NCBI RefSeq assembly: GCF_014127105.1
Contig: NZ_CP059902.1
Coordinates: 1,335,001-1,399,000 of the forward strand
Length of the DNA: 64,000 nt
Source of the DNA: Devosia sp. MC521
GTDB taxonomy: Bacteria; Pseudomonadota; Alphaproteobacteria; Rhizobiales; Devosiaceae
Direction of reading: 5' to 3'
The notes below the pieces were generated by a model. It did no database searches. It was not told the DNA's origin and saw nothing but the letters and a program-made list of their open reading frames with translations. The translations under genes and the position numbers were made by a program. Below, piece by piece: positions 22,312 through 31,042 of this stretch (position 1 is the stretch's first letter; each line of letters begins with the position of its first letter).

Positions 22312-22682
22312 TGAGCCGTTCGGGAAAAACGCCGCCACTCGACTGGGCGGACGGCACATATGAGTTCGCCCTCGGTTGGGGCGAACTCAGCGAGCTACAG
22401 GATGCGTGCAATGCCGGCCCATTCGTAGTGCTGGCGCGGCTTGCGTCCAGCCAGTGGCGAATTGAAGATGTTGCGACAACGATCCGGCTCGGGTTGATAG
22501 GCAGTGGCGTCGATCCCGCCAAGGCACTCAAGCTGATAAAGACTTATGTCGAAGCGCGGCCGCAAGACCTCGTCGTGAACGCATCATTTGCTCGCGGCAT
22601 CTTGGAGACGTCGATTGTGGGGGCGCCAGAAGAACCGCCGGGGGAGCCCAAGCGGCGTCGGGCGAAGAAGGCGAGCGACTAG
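22311..22682 (+). CDS. GTA gp10-like tail assembly chaperone, N-terminal part
   Basis: The product is 123 aa. WADGTYEFALGWGELSELQD then FVVLARLAS, IEDVATTIRLGLIGSGVDP and a basic tail (KRRRAKKASD) match the gene transfer agent gp10-like family. These proteins guide the tape measure during tail assembly. In the -1 frame the reading stays open through this gene's end into the next gene, as in phages that make a fused product by ribosomal frameshifting. Confidence 0.8.
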   Translation: MSRSGKTPPLDWADGTYEFALGWGELSELQDACNAGPFVVLARLASSQWRIEDVATTIRLGLIGSGVDPAKALKLIKTYVEARPQDLVVNASFARGILETSIVGAPEEPPGEPKRRRAKKASD

Positions 22683-22708
22683 ACGATCTGCCGAATGGCA
22701 AGTTGCGA

Positions 22709-22963
22709 ATGTCGCGGATCTACGCCGCCGGCGCTGCAATGGGCTGGACAGCTCAAGAAGTTGACCGGACGTCTATGTGGAAGTTTTGGGCCGCTTGGCA
22801 CGGCTACGTGCGCGCAAATTCTCCGCAGCAAAACAACAAGCTCTCAGAGACTGAAAAAGACCGCATCTGGGCAAGGATGCAGGAAATGGACACGCCAGAA
22901 GGCGTACCTGTCACCGTGACGTACCTTTGGGACGGCGCGACCTTCCTGCCTCAAATCGCATAA
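22709..22963 (+). CDS. tail assembly chaperone, C-terminal part
   Basis: About 84 aa from the ATG at 22709. MSRIYAAGAAMGWTAQEVDR and MWKFWAAWHGYVRAN are typical of the small second chaperone of GTA/HK97-like tails. No ribosome site is evident, and the frame is open upstream into the previous gene (residues ERLDDLPNGKLR), so it may be expressed mainly as a -1 frameshift fusion with the 22311 gene. It lies immediately before the tape measure gene, as expected. Confidence 0.7.
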   Translation: MSRIYAAGAAMGWTAQEVDRTSMWKFWAAWHGYVRANSPQQNNKLSETEKDRIWARMQEMDTPEGVPVTVTYLWDGATFLPQIA

Positions 22964-22980
22964 AACTTCAGTGAGGCAAG

Positions 22981-25257
22981 ATGGCAACTGACATTGAGCG
23001 CCTAATCGTCTCGCTAGAGGCGAGCACCAACAAATATGAGCGTGCTCTCGCCAAGGCCAACAGCGAGACAGATAAACGTGTTGGCTCCATGCAGCGTCAG
23101 TTTGACGGCCTGAGCAGAAGCGCCCAAGGCATGCAGGGACGGATGGTCGGCGCTTTTGGCTCTGTTGGGCGAGCGTTTGGCGTCCTCGGGATTGCCTTGA
23201 CCACTACGTCGATCATCTCCATGACGTCCGCTTGGACAGACTTGAACTCGCGAGTGAATAACGCTGCTGGTGGTATAGAGCGCGGGGCCGCCGTAATGGG
23301 CCGTCTGTCTGAGATGGCGCGGCGTACGTATTCCTCCCTAGAACAGACCTCTGAAGGTTACCTTCAAAACCAGCAAGCGCTGTCAGCCCTAGGCTACAGC
23401 ACCGAGCAGCAGCTGGACTTAGTTGAGACGCTGAATAACGCGCTCGTCGTTGGCGCGGTGCGCGGTCAGCGAGCGCAGTCGGTGATGGATGCCTGGTCAA
23501 AGGCCATGGCCTCAGGCTCCCTGCGTGGCGAGAACCTTAATATAGTCATTCAATCGGGTGGACGCCTTTCGAAAGCCCTCGCTGACAGTATGGGGGTATC
23601 GGTAAACGAGCTTCGGAAGCTGGGCGAAGAAGGCAAAATCACGACCGACAAAATGTATGGCGTGACCAGCCAAATGGAGGCTCTGCGCGTTGAGGCGGGA
23701 AATATGCCTGCAACGGTCGCAGACGGCTTCATTCTACTCAAAGACGCCGTCATGATCTTCGTTGGAGAAGCTGACAAGGCAGTTGGTTCAAGCGCCGCGT
23801 TGGCTGAAGGGATTATCGCGATCTCTGATGCTATCAGCAATGCGCCAGAGCAACCATTGTTCGATAAGGTGTTCAATGGCTTGGGCAACGAGCTGGCACA
23901 GTTCCTTTCTGAGGGTGCCCGCGAAATTGCATACATAGCTCAGATACTCGATGCCTTGTCTAAGCTCGGGAAGTCCCCCGCGGATGGGGTTGTCGCACTC
24001 AACGAAGCACTCGGTGGCAATGTTCGCACCGCAGAGGAATATGAATTAGCGCTAACCGACGCAGAGCAGGCGATTGTAAATCTAGCGGTTAATACCAAGG
24101 GGCGATTTGGAGAAGTCGATGCAGCAGTGCAGGATCTCTTCAATCAGATACTCAAGGGCCGTGGCAGCGTCGAGAAAGCTCATCAGGCGGTTGAGGCACT
24201 GGCTTCAGTAAACCCGGATTTCGCAGCACTCAAAACGGGTGTGTTGGGTGTCATCGATACTTTCTTCGCGATGAGGGATGCAGCGAATGCGGCGCGGGCC
24301 GCTGCCGCAAGCACAACAAATGATTTGGGCGACATGCCCAGTTGGCGCCAGTTCGGGAAGCAGTTCGCGCCAGACCTATCTAACGACGGAAAGCCTGGCG
24401 GCCCCTCAATCCCTTCCAGCTTGGGCAGCAAAGGGGGCGGCAAGTCTGCAGGAGATAAATACGGAGACAGCATTGAGCAGTTCCAGCGGAAGATTGACAT
24501 GCTCAAGCAGGAGACAGCGCTAACAGCTGCGCTTAATCCGCTGCTCAATGATTACGGCTACGCCAAAGAGCGACTAAAGGCCGTACAAGAACTTGAGAAT
24601 GCCGCCATCAGAGCTGGCCTAGATTTGGGGCCTGATCAGCGAGCACAGATTGAAGCACTGGCAACTGGGTACGCAACTGCGACAGCAGAAGCGGCTCGCC
24701 TTGCAGAAGCTCAAAACAAGGCGCGTCAGACTGCAGACGAACTTGCTCAGGCTGGCCGCAATGCTCTTGATAGCATTATTGACGGGTTTCTTGAGGGGAA
24801 AGACGCTGGCGAACTGCTGAACAGCGTCATGCAGGACCTGCTCAAGAACCTGATCAAAATGCGCATCAACGCAATTGGCGGTGGTCTATTCGGCGGCGGT
24901 GGCGGCGGGATCTTCGGCGCTATCGGTAGCATGTTTGGTTTCGCTAAGGGCACTGCAAACACCGGTGGCCGTCGAGGTGAAGCCCGTGGCGTCGTGCACG
25001 GTCAAGAAGCAGTTATCCCACTTCCGGCAGGCGGCAAAGTGCCAGTGATTGTCCAAAGCCCGCAGCACTCCCCTCAGGCCGCGCAGCCGCAGGCTTTGAC
25101 AGTTCACGTCGAGACAAATGACGAGAAGATGTCGGCTTACGTCACTGATCACGCCGGGCGCGTGGTCGGCGGTGCTGCCCCTGCTTTGATCAGAACCAGT
25201 GTTAACGCTTCGCCAGCCGCCACGGCTGAAAAGCAACTTCGGTATGGGATGGGTTAG
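22981..25257 (+). CDS. tape measure protein
   Basis: The product is 758 aa. The N-terminal 120 residues form a coiled coil plus hydrophobic stretch (GIALTTTSIISMTSAW). Residues about 60-260 are the tape-measure domain (ALVVGAVRGQRAQSVMDAW, SGGRLSKALADSMGVSVNEL). Long Ala/Gln-rich helices follow, and the C-terminus carries a Gly-rich segment and GEARGVVHGQEAVIPLPAGG, common at the tape-measure end. Length sets tail length. The protein may also help DNA injection. Confidence 0.9.
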   Translation: MATDIERLIVSLEASTNKYERALAKANSETDKRVGSMQRQFDGLSRSAQGMQGRMVGAFGSVGRAFGVLGIALTTTSIISMTSAWTDLNSRVNNAAGGIERGAAVMGRLSEMARRTYSSLEQTSEGYLQNQQALSALGYSTEQQLDLVETLNNALVVGAVRGQRAQSVMDAWSKAMASGSLRGENLNIVIQSGGRLSKALADSMGVSVNELRKLGEEGKITTDKMYGVTSQMEALRVEAGNMPATVADGFILLKDAVMIFVGEADKAVGSSAALAEGIIAISDAISNAPEQPLFDKVFNGLGNELAQFLSEGAREIAYIAQILDALSKLGKSPADGVVALNEALGGNVRTAEEYELALTDAEQAIVNLAVNTKGRFGEVDAAVQDLFNQILKGRGSVEKAHQAVEALASVNPDFAALKTGVLGVIDTFFAMRDAANAARAAAASTTNDLGDMPSWRQFGKQFAPDLSNDGKPGGPSIPSSLGSKGGGKSAGDKYGDSIEQFQRKIDMLKQETALTAALNPLLNDYGYAKERLKAVQELENAAIRAGLDLGPDQRAQIEALATGYATATAEAARLAEAQNKARQTADELAQAGRNALDSIIDGFLEGKDAGELLNSVMQDLLKNLIKMRINAIGGGLFGGGGGGIFGAIGSMFGFAKGTANTGGRRGEARGVVHGQEAVIPLPAGGKVPVIVQSPQHSPQAAQPQALTVHVETNDEKMSAYVTDHAGRVVGGAAPALIRTSVNASPAATAEKQLRYGMG

Positions 25258-25262
25258 GCCGA

Positions 25263-25943
25263 ATGCCTGAAATCTACAATCTTTCCTTGCCGATCACCGA
25301 CAGGACCGACCCGCGTTTGGTGCCTAACACGCGCTCGGGCGGTTCAGCAATCAATGGCCAAGAACAGATCATCTCTCCGCTTTCGTCGGTGTGGAAGTGG
25401 ACGATCAATCTGCCGTTGAACAACGAAGCCCGCGTTCGCGGGTGGCGTATGGTTCGGCATCAGTTGCAGGGGCGCTGGAATTACGTCCGCATTCGCGTTT
25501 GCGATCGATATCGTTTGAACCGCAATGAGATCGGAGCTTCGGGCAGAGCGCCTGTACTCTATGCTGACGGCGTACCGCACAGTGACGGCGCAGGCTTTAA
25601 GCTTGCGCAGCCGAGCGCAGAGATTCTCGCTTTTGCGCCCAAGGGTGCCAAATCCATTGGGATTACCGCAATTGGGCTCAATGATGCCATGTCAGCAGGG
25701 CTGTTCTTCTCTATCGCCGATCGGCTGTATGTCATCACCAACTGGGAAAAGATTGGCGACACCTATCGTCTGGGCTTTGAGCCCGGATTGCGGGTCGCTG
25801 CTGTTCCGGAAACCGATGTAGTCGACTTTGACGCCAAAAGTGTTTGGCGACTGGAAAGCGACGATGAAGGGCGTGCGGACCTTCGCCTAGGCCGCTTCGC
25901 TACAGCACAGATCAATCTCATCGAGCCGCTTGGCTGGACCTAA
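25263..25943 (+). CDS. minor tail protein, unnamed family
   Basis: The product is 226 aa, beta-rich and without membrane segments. It contains WKWTINLPLNNEARVRGWRM and the C-terminal strand YRLGFEPGLRVA. Its position directly after the tape measure is that of distal-tail/hub adaptors. I do not recognise a named domain. It is separated by 5 bases from the tape measure stop and is surely co-transcribed. Confidence 0.65.
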   Translation: MPEIYNLSLPITDRTDPRLVPNTRSGGSAINGQEQIISPLSSVWKWTINLPLNNEARVRGWRMVRHQLQGRWNYVRIRVCDRYRLNRNEIGASGRAPVLYADGVPHSDGAGFKLAQPSAEILAFAPKGAKSIGITAIGLNDAMSAGLFFSIADRLYVITNWEKIGDTYRLGFEPGLRVAAVPETDVVDFDAKSVWRLESDDEGRADLRLGRFATAQINLIEPLGWT

Positions 25944-25958
25944 GCAAGGGTATCTCAC

Positions 25959-26516
25959 ATGTTGCCACTTGTGGTTCGCGAGCTTGCCGAGGGCAGGCGC
26001 GTGGCAGTTGCTGTGCTGTTTGAATTCGAGTTCGCCAGCGGCACTCAGCGCTTCACGGATCGGGAAGGCTATCTGACGGTCGACGGCCACGAATGGTTGG
26101 GACTTGGCCAGTTGCTTTCTGTGTCTGGCCTTGAACAGAGCGTGAAGATGTCCGCGCCCCAGGCGACTTTTATGCTTTCAGGCGTCGACGCGTTTCTCGT
26201 CAGCGTGGCGGCTAATGGTTCGTATGAAGCGACTGGGAGACCTTGTGCTGTCTACCTCCAGTTTTTGACAGAAGCGGGGACGTCGCTAGATAGCAAGATC
26301 GCTATCTGGGCCGGGGTCATGGATACGCCCCGCATGTCTGCACGGCTTGGCCAACAGGCAATTTCCCTTACAGCAGAAACGCTTTTTGTTGATCGTGTGC
26401 GTGCGCCGTGGGGGCTCCAAACTGACACTGACCAGCAAGCGCGTTGGCCGGGGGATCGCGGTTTCGAGTTCGCGCCTTCCCTCCTGTTCAAGACCGTCAA
26501 TTGGCTTAGAGCTTAG
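25959..26516 (+). CDS. tail hub protein, DUF2163-like
   Basis: The product is 185 aa. It is beta-rich, with VLFEFEFASGTQRFTDREGY, WLGLGQLLSV, TFMLSGVDAF and IWAGVMDTPRM. This order resembles the N-terminal half of DUF2163-type baseplate hub proteins that precede the NlpC/P60 protein in GTA-like clusters, though it is shorter. The assignment is by layout and general resemblance. Confidence 0.55.
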   Translation: MLPLVVRELAEGRRVAVAVLFEFEFASGTQRFTDREGYLTVDGHEWLGLGQLLSVSGLEQSVKMSAPQATFMLSGVDAFLVSVAANGSYEATGRPCAVYLQFLTEAGTSLDSKIAIWAGVMDTPRMSARLGQQAISLTAETLFVDRVRAPWGLQTDTDQQARWPGDRGFEFAPSLLFKTVNWLRA

Positions 26517-26524
26517 GACATTCC

Positions 26525-26935
26525 ATGCAACGCAAATTGATTGAGTTCCTGCACGCCAGTGCGGGTCGCCGCTTTGTGCTGGGCCAAAATGATTGCTGCC
26601 TGCTTATGGCGGATTGGTGGAAGGCCGTGCACGGCGTTGATCCGGTTCCTGAGTGGCGAGGCGCGTATCGCACCGAGGCAGAGAAGCACGCTCTGATTGA
26701 ACGCGAAGGTGGCCTACCTGCTTTCATCAATCGGCTTGCTGATGCTGTCGGCGCGAAGCCAACTGATAGCCCTGCGATGGGCGACATCGGCATCATCGAT
26801 CATAACGGCGTTCCTTACGGCGCAATTTGTACTGGCACAGCTGGCCCCGCCAAGTGCTGGGCAGTGCGTTCCGAAACCGGTATCGCGTTTGTCACCGCTC
26901 CTACCGTCATTGCTGCGTGGTCTATCCATGAGTAG
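26525..26935 (+). CDS. tail assembly protein, NlpC/P60-like (DUF6950-type)
   Basis: The product is 136 aa. The catalytic cysteine is probably in LGQNDCCLLMADWW (about residues 20-33), and a His-like residue should lie in IGIIDHNGVPYGAI. The family is a papain-like peptidoglycan hydrolase that helps the tail cross the cell wall. It is placed immediately before the tail-tip gene as in lambda K / GTA gp14 order. It overlaps the next gene by 8 bases. Confidence 0.75.
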   Translation: MQRKLIEFLHASAGRRFVLGQNDCCLLMADWWKAVHGVDPVPEWRGAYRTEAEKHALIEREGGLPAFINRLADAVGAKPTDSPAMGDIGIIDHNGVPYGAICTGTAGPAKCWAVRSETGIAFVTAPTVIAAWSIHE

Positions 26936-29078
26936 GTGGAGGGATGATAGCGGCCGTAAGAGCCGGGATCCGCGTCGACGCCGTGACCCATTGTCCATCG
27001 GCGTCGCCTTCCTTGTAAACATCGGCTGGGGCGGTGCGATCACAGGCTTAGGCGCGACCTTGGTGGGTTCTGCCATTATCGGCGCTGGGGTGCTTGGCGC
27101 CTCGGCCTTGCTGAACGCCTTCACTCCGAAGCCGCAATTCAACACGCCGACACCGCAGGACCGACAAGCCACTGTGCGTCAATCGACGGGTGCGCGCGTC
27201 CGCTTTTATGGCACAAACAAGGTTGGCGGAACGCTCTCATTCTTCGAGAGTAAAGGCGGCTTTCTTTATTCTCAGACGACGCTCAATGAAGGCGAAATAT
27301 CGCAGATCAAAGAGGTATGGCTGAACGATCAGCTCGTTGCAATCGGTGGCGATGGATACGTTACAACCGATCCTTATGAAGTGAATTTCGGGTTCGGTGG
27401 ATTGAAGAAGGTCGCTCGTATCTTGTTCCGCATGGGGCAGAGTGCGCAGACGGCTTATAGCGAACTCATCTCAGCATTCCCCGGCGTCTATACCTCCGCG
27501 CACCGAATGCGTGGCGTTGCAAATGCTCTAACGATCTTCGAAGAAGTCGAAGGAGAGCAGATCGGCAAGGTCTACCCGCAGGGCCCGCCAACTCTGCGCG
27601 TGGTTGCAGACTTTTCTCTGGTTAAATCGGTTCGCACGGGCGTTCGCATATTCTCGGACAATCCGGCAGACTGCGTTTATGACTACCTCACCGGACGTGA
27701 TGGCGCAGGTTTCCCGTATGGGGCGGGTTTTCCAGAGAGCAAAATTGATCTTGCTAGCTTTCAGGCCTTCGCGAACCTCTGCGATCAGCCCGTGCCACTA
27801 AAATCTGGCGGTACTGAAAAGCGTTATCGCCTGGCACTTGGTTACAGCCTTACCGAAGAGATGCGCTCGGTTCTCGGCCGCATGTGCCAAGCGTGTGACG
27901 CCGACCTTTACATTAATTCTGCAGGCAAGATTGCCATCCGTGGCGGCAAGTTTACTGCACCCACCCTAATGTTAGACGATAGCAAGGGGCACATCATCTC
28001 TGCCGACTTCCAAAGGGGGCAGGGTGCACTGGTCGCGTTCAATGAACTGACGATCAAGTACACAGATGCGGCGCAAGGATTTGTCGAGACAGAAGCGCAG
28101 CGTTGGGTTGACGCTGTTAACGTCGCACTCCGTGGTCGTGTATTGCCTCACTCGTTGGACCTGCTTTGCGTTCCTTCGCATTCTCAGGCCCGGCGCGTTG
28201 CGAAGATCTACACCCACAAATCTAACCCAGTGTGGACAGGAACAATTGTCACGAACTTCTACGGCCTCAACGCGATCGGGGAAGAAACACTGACGATCAA
28301 GTTCGGGCCAATGGGGATTGACACAACCTTCGCTATCACCGGCCTGCAAATTCTTGACGATTTAACAGGGGTGCAGCTTCAACTCTCGTCGCTTAGCCCG
28401 ACTGCTTATGCATGGGATGCGGCGCTGGAAGAAGGAACGCCTTCAGGGGTTGCACCGGGAACGGGCGGCGGAACGAGTTTACCTTTACCCACGAGTATCA
28501 CTGCCGCAACGGAGCAGGTCGCTATCGATGGGTCTCTCGTCGGCGTGCGTCTAATCGTAGGTTGGACAAGGCCACCACGTGAAGCCTTGGGCGTTCATGC
28601 ACAATACAAGAAGAGCACTGAGAGCGTCTGGCAAGACATGCAGACGGCCGACGATCGCAGCTTCGCAACTTCGGCTCTGGTGGATGATGGTGGCACATAC
28701 AACTATAGGGTTCGCACTCTATCGCCCGCCGGTTCTCCGGGCTCGTGGTCTTCGGTGGGCAGCATAACTGTCACGGCCGATCCGGTTGCGCCGGGGGTAG
28801 TCACGGCTGTCTCAGCAACGGGAGGAACAGCGCAAATCACCTTCGGTTGGTCCGCTCCGAACAGCGCCAACTACGCAGGCTCTCGGCTTTACATCAACAC
28901 GTCCAATTCGATGACCGGCGCCACTTTGGTAGCTACCGAGTTTGGGCCTCCAAACATCGCGGATACGCGTGTTGTGACAGGCGTTTCAGCCGGAACGCGT
29001 TATGGTTTTGTAGTGGCGATAAACCGCTCTGGAATTCCAACTACAGCAGTCGCAACTGGCGCGATCACAGTCTCCTAA
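26928..29078 (+). CDS. tail tip / host-specificity protein
   Basis: The product is about 716 aa from the ATG at 26928 (the frame opens further upstream inside the NlpC gene). Residues 20-65 contain a Gly/Ala hydrophobic hairpin, typical of tail-tip proteins. The central part carries the hub-like region (EEVEGEQIGKVYPQGPPTLR). The C-terminal 200 residues look like two fibronectin III modules (LIVGWTRPPREALGVHAQY; ITFGWSAPNSANYAGSRLY). It forms the tail tip and displays the receptor-binding region. A terminator follows. Confidence 0.8.
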   Translation: MSRWRDDSGRKSRDPRRRRDPLSIGVAFLVNIGWGGAITGLGATLVGSAIIGAGVLGASALLNAFTPKPQFNTPTPQDRQATVRQSTGARVRFYGTNKVGGTLSFFESKGGFLYSQTTLNEGEISQIKEVWLNDQLVAIGGDGYVTTDPYEVNFGFGGLKKVARILFRMGQSAQTAYSELISAFPGVYTSAHRMRGVANALTIFEEVEGEQIGKVYPQGPPTLRVVADFSLVKSVRTGVRIFSDNPADCVYDYLTGRDGAGFPYGAGFPESKIDLASFQAFANLCDQPVPLKSGGTEKRYRLALGYSLTEEMRSVLGRMCQACDADLYINSAGKIAIRGGKFTAPTLMLDDSKGHIISADFQRGQGALVAFNELTIKYTDAAQGFVETEAQRWVDAVNVALRGRVLPHSLDLLCVPSHSQARRVAKIYTHKSNPVWTGTIVTNFYGLNAIGEETLTIKFGPMGIDTTFAITGLQILDDLTGVQLQLSSLSPTAYAWDAALEEGTPSGVAPGTGGGTSLPLPTSITAATEQVAIDGSLVGVRLIVGWTRPPREALGVHAQYKKSTESVWQDMQTADDRSFATSALVDDGGTYNYRVRTLSPAGSPGSWSSVGSITVTADPVAPGVVTAVSATGGTAQITFGWSAPNSANYAGSRLYINTSNSMTGATLVATEFGPPNIADTRVVTGVSAGTRYGFVVAINRSGIPTTAVATGAITVS

Positions 29079-29102
29079 TTTCTCGCAGAACCAACACCCT
29101 AC

Positions 29103-29130
29103 AAGGCTGCCATCTCGGCGGCCTTTTTCT
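29103..29130 (+). terminator. strong terminator between tail tip and tail fibre genes
   Basis: The stem AAGGCTGCC (29103-29111) pairs with 29117-29125 with one wobble, loop ATCTC, followed by TTTTTCTTT. It lies inside the late operon, 20 bases upstream of the tail-fibre start. Confidence 0.8.
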
Positions 29131-29149
29131 TTATGGAAAGGCTCCTATC

Positions 29150-31042
29150 GTGTCCCAAACGATCGATCAGGTATTTCGTGACTTCAATACAGAGGGGGTT
29201 CCTGCCTCTGGTGAGCATTTGCCAGACAAGAAAGATATCCGCTCACTTCTGAAAATGATCCAGAATAGCGGCGGTCAATCGATCACCCGTAACACGCTTG
29301 CCGCTCTGAATGCCGTCATCCCTCCCAATGAGAACTATATGGGCATGGTGCTAACCGGCGCTGGTGCGGGTTATTACAGCAGGTCTGGCGGCGCTTGGCT
29401 ATTTGGTCGTCCTTTCCCTGATACCATTGCTGGCGTCACGCTATCTGGCAGCGGAACGGCTCAGACTGGAATGCCTAGCCCCGGCGTCAATCCGGCATCG
29501 GTGCTGGTCTACTTCGCAGAGGTCACCACGCCGAACACTGACACGCTCAAGCTCACCATCGGCGGTGTTCAGCGCGATGTTGTGAACGCTGCGGGCAACC
29601 CGCTGTCTGCAGGCGAATGGACAGGAGGCGTCCTGTTCCGAATTAATCCTGCGGGTAAATTCCAGCTTATCAATGATGCCGGTGCTGCTGTAGCTGCCGC
29701 TGCAAGTGCGAGTGACGCCAGTGGCGACGCGGAGCGCGCTGAGGAGGCTGCTGAGCGAGCTGAAACGGCGTCAGCTGGCGTCGAGTATCCAGTTAGTTAC
29801 GGTGGAATCCAGTTGCTGGGTCCTGGTCAACGAGCACAGGCTCGCGAGAACGTGCGAGCGGTAGGCTATGACCCTCAGTCGATTGCGGAGCCAGAGCAAG
29901 AGCAGGCGCGCCTCAATATCGGTGCAGACTATTCGAAGTTGGCCACACTATTGGCCTCCTCGCGTAGAATTACCTACCATGACCCAGGTCGTAACAAGAT
30001 GGGTCATGCGTTAGGAATTCTGCCTAATGGCCGGATCGTTGTCTGTTATCGGAGCGCAACTACGCACAACATCGCAGTGTCGAGGATGGAGGCGATTTTT
30101 AGTGACGATGGCGGGCTGACGTGGTCCGCGCCGGTAGTAGTCGCATCTCTCGCTGACCACGACTATCGGAACTATTCTGCTGGCGTCACCCAGAATGGCG
30201 TTTTTGTTGTCGCCACCGAGGACATTACCGTTTCGACAGGGGGGGCGTCGGGAAATAGAACGCGCTTCTACTTTTCGCTGGACGGAGTCGCGTTTGCTGA
30301 GCGAACAAGTGCAGCAAGTAACCCCGCAATGACTCGGATTGTTCCCCACGGAAGCCTAGTACTCCGCAATGACGGAACGTGCTATTTCCGCTGCTACCAT
30401 GGGCATGCCAATCCAGCGGCAAATGCCGATGGCGACCAGTCATTATTCTCGTCGTCCGATGATTTTCAAACCGCCACATATTCTACTATTTGGGACGGTC
30501 CCGGCCTGAGCGGCCCAAACCCTGCAGAGCCGTATACTGTAGCACTCGACGCAACGCACCACGTATCGTTCATGCGACGTGAGAAGACTGGAGACGACAC
30601 CCCGCTGTTGATGAAATCTGCCGATGGCGGCATCACGTGGGGCGCACCACAGGCAATTACCAATATCGCTATGGGCAAAAACCCGCCGTGCCTTTGGTAT
30701 AACAGCGCCAGAGAAACGCTTTATGCAATTTGGCCATCACGGGGGCAGACTCATCTCGCGGATGGGGCGACACGGTGGATGTTTCCGTTTTATTACGCGA
30801 GTATTTCCAAGGCACAGCTGATCGCTGGAGGCGCTGTTTGGAGGGCGCAAACCCCATTTGCGGTATTTTCTCCCGCTCAAGCCGGAAGTTTCCCCGATAA
30901 GCCGGGTGGGGACGGAGACAGTGGTCATCCGCATGTCTTCGAAGCACACGGAATGACATTCATGCTTTACTACAGCGGTAGTCATGGATCGCTGGGATCG
31001 GACCTTTATATAGCTAATCTGTCGGTGCTAATCGGGATCTGA
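29150..31042 (+). CDS. tail fibre with sialidase-like beta-propeller domain
   Basis: The product is about 630 aa from the GTG at 29150 (AAAGG 8 bases upstream). Residues 1-200 attach to the tail: a helical start, a beta region and an Ala/Glu-rich coiled coil (AERAEEAAERAETAS). Residues about 270-620 carry two Asp boxes, SDDGGLTW near residue 321 and SADGGITW near 489, which mark BNR/sialidase propellers. It probably binds or trims a surface glycan. Catalytic arginines cannot be confirmed by eye. Its end overlaps the opposed acyltransferase by 29 bases. Confidence 0.75.
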   Translation: MSQTIDQVFRDFNTEGVPASGEHLPDKKDIRSLLKMIQNSGGQSITRNTLAALNAVIPPNENYMGMVLTGAGAGYYSRSGGAWLFGRPFPDTIAGVTLSGSGTAQTGMPSPGVNPASVLVYFAEVTTPNTDTLKLTIGGVQRDVVNAAGNPLSAGEWTGGVLFRINPAGKFQLINDAGAAVAAAASASDASGDAERAEEAAERAETASAGVEYPVSYGGIQLLGPGQRAQARENVRAVGYDPQSIAEPEQEQARLNIGADYSKLATLLASSRRITYHDPGRNKMGHALGILPNGRIVVCYRSATTHNIAVSRMEAIFSDDGGLTWSAPVVVASLADHDYRNYSAGVTQNGVFVVATEDITVSTGGASGNRTRFYFSLDGVAFAERTSAASNPAMTRIVPHGSLVLRNDGTCYFRCYHGHANPAANADGDQSLFSSSDDFQTATYSTIWDGPGLSGPNPAEPYTVALDATHHVSFMRREKTGDDTPLLMKSADGGITWGAPQAITNIAMGKNPPCLWYNSARETLYAIWPSRGQTHLADGATRWMFPFYYASISKAQLIAGGAVWRAQTPFAVFSPAQAGSFPDKPGGDGDSGHPHVFEAHGMTFMLYYSGSHGSLGSDLYIANLSVLIGI

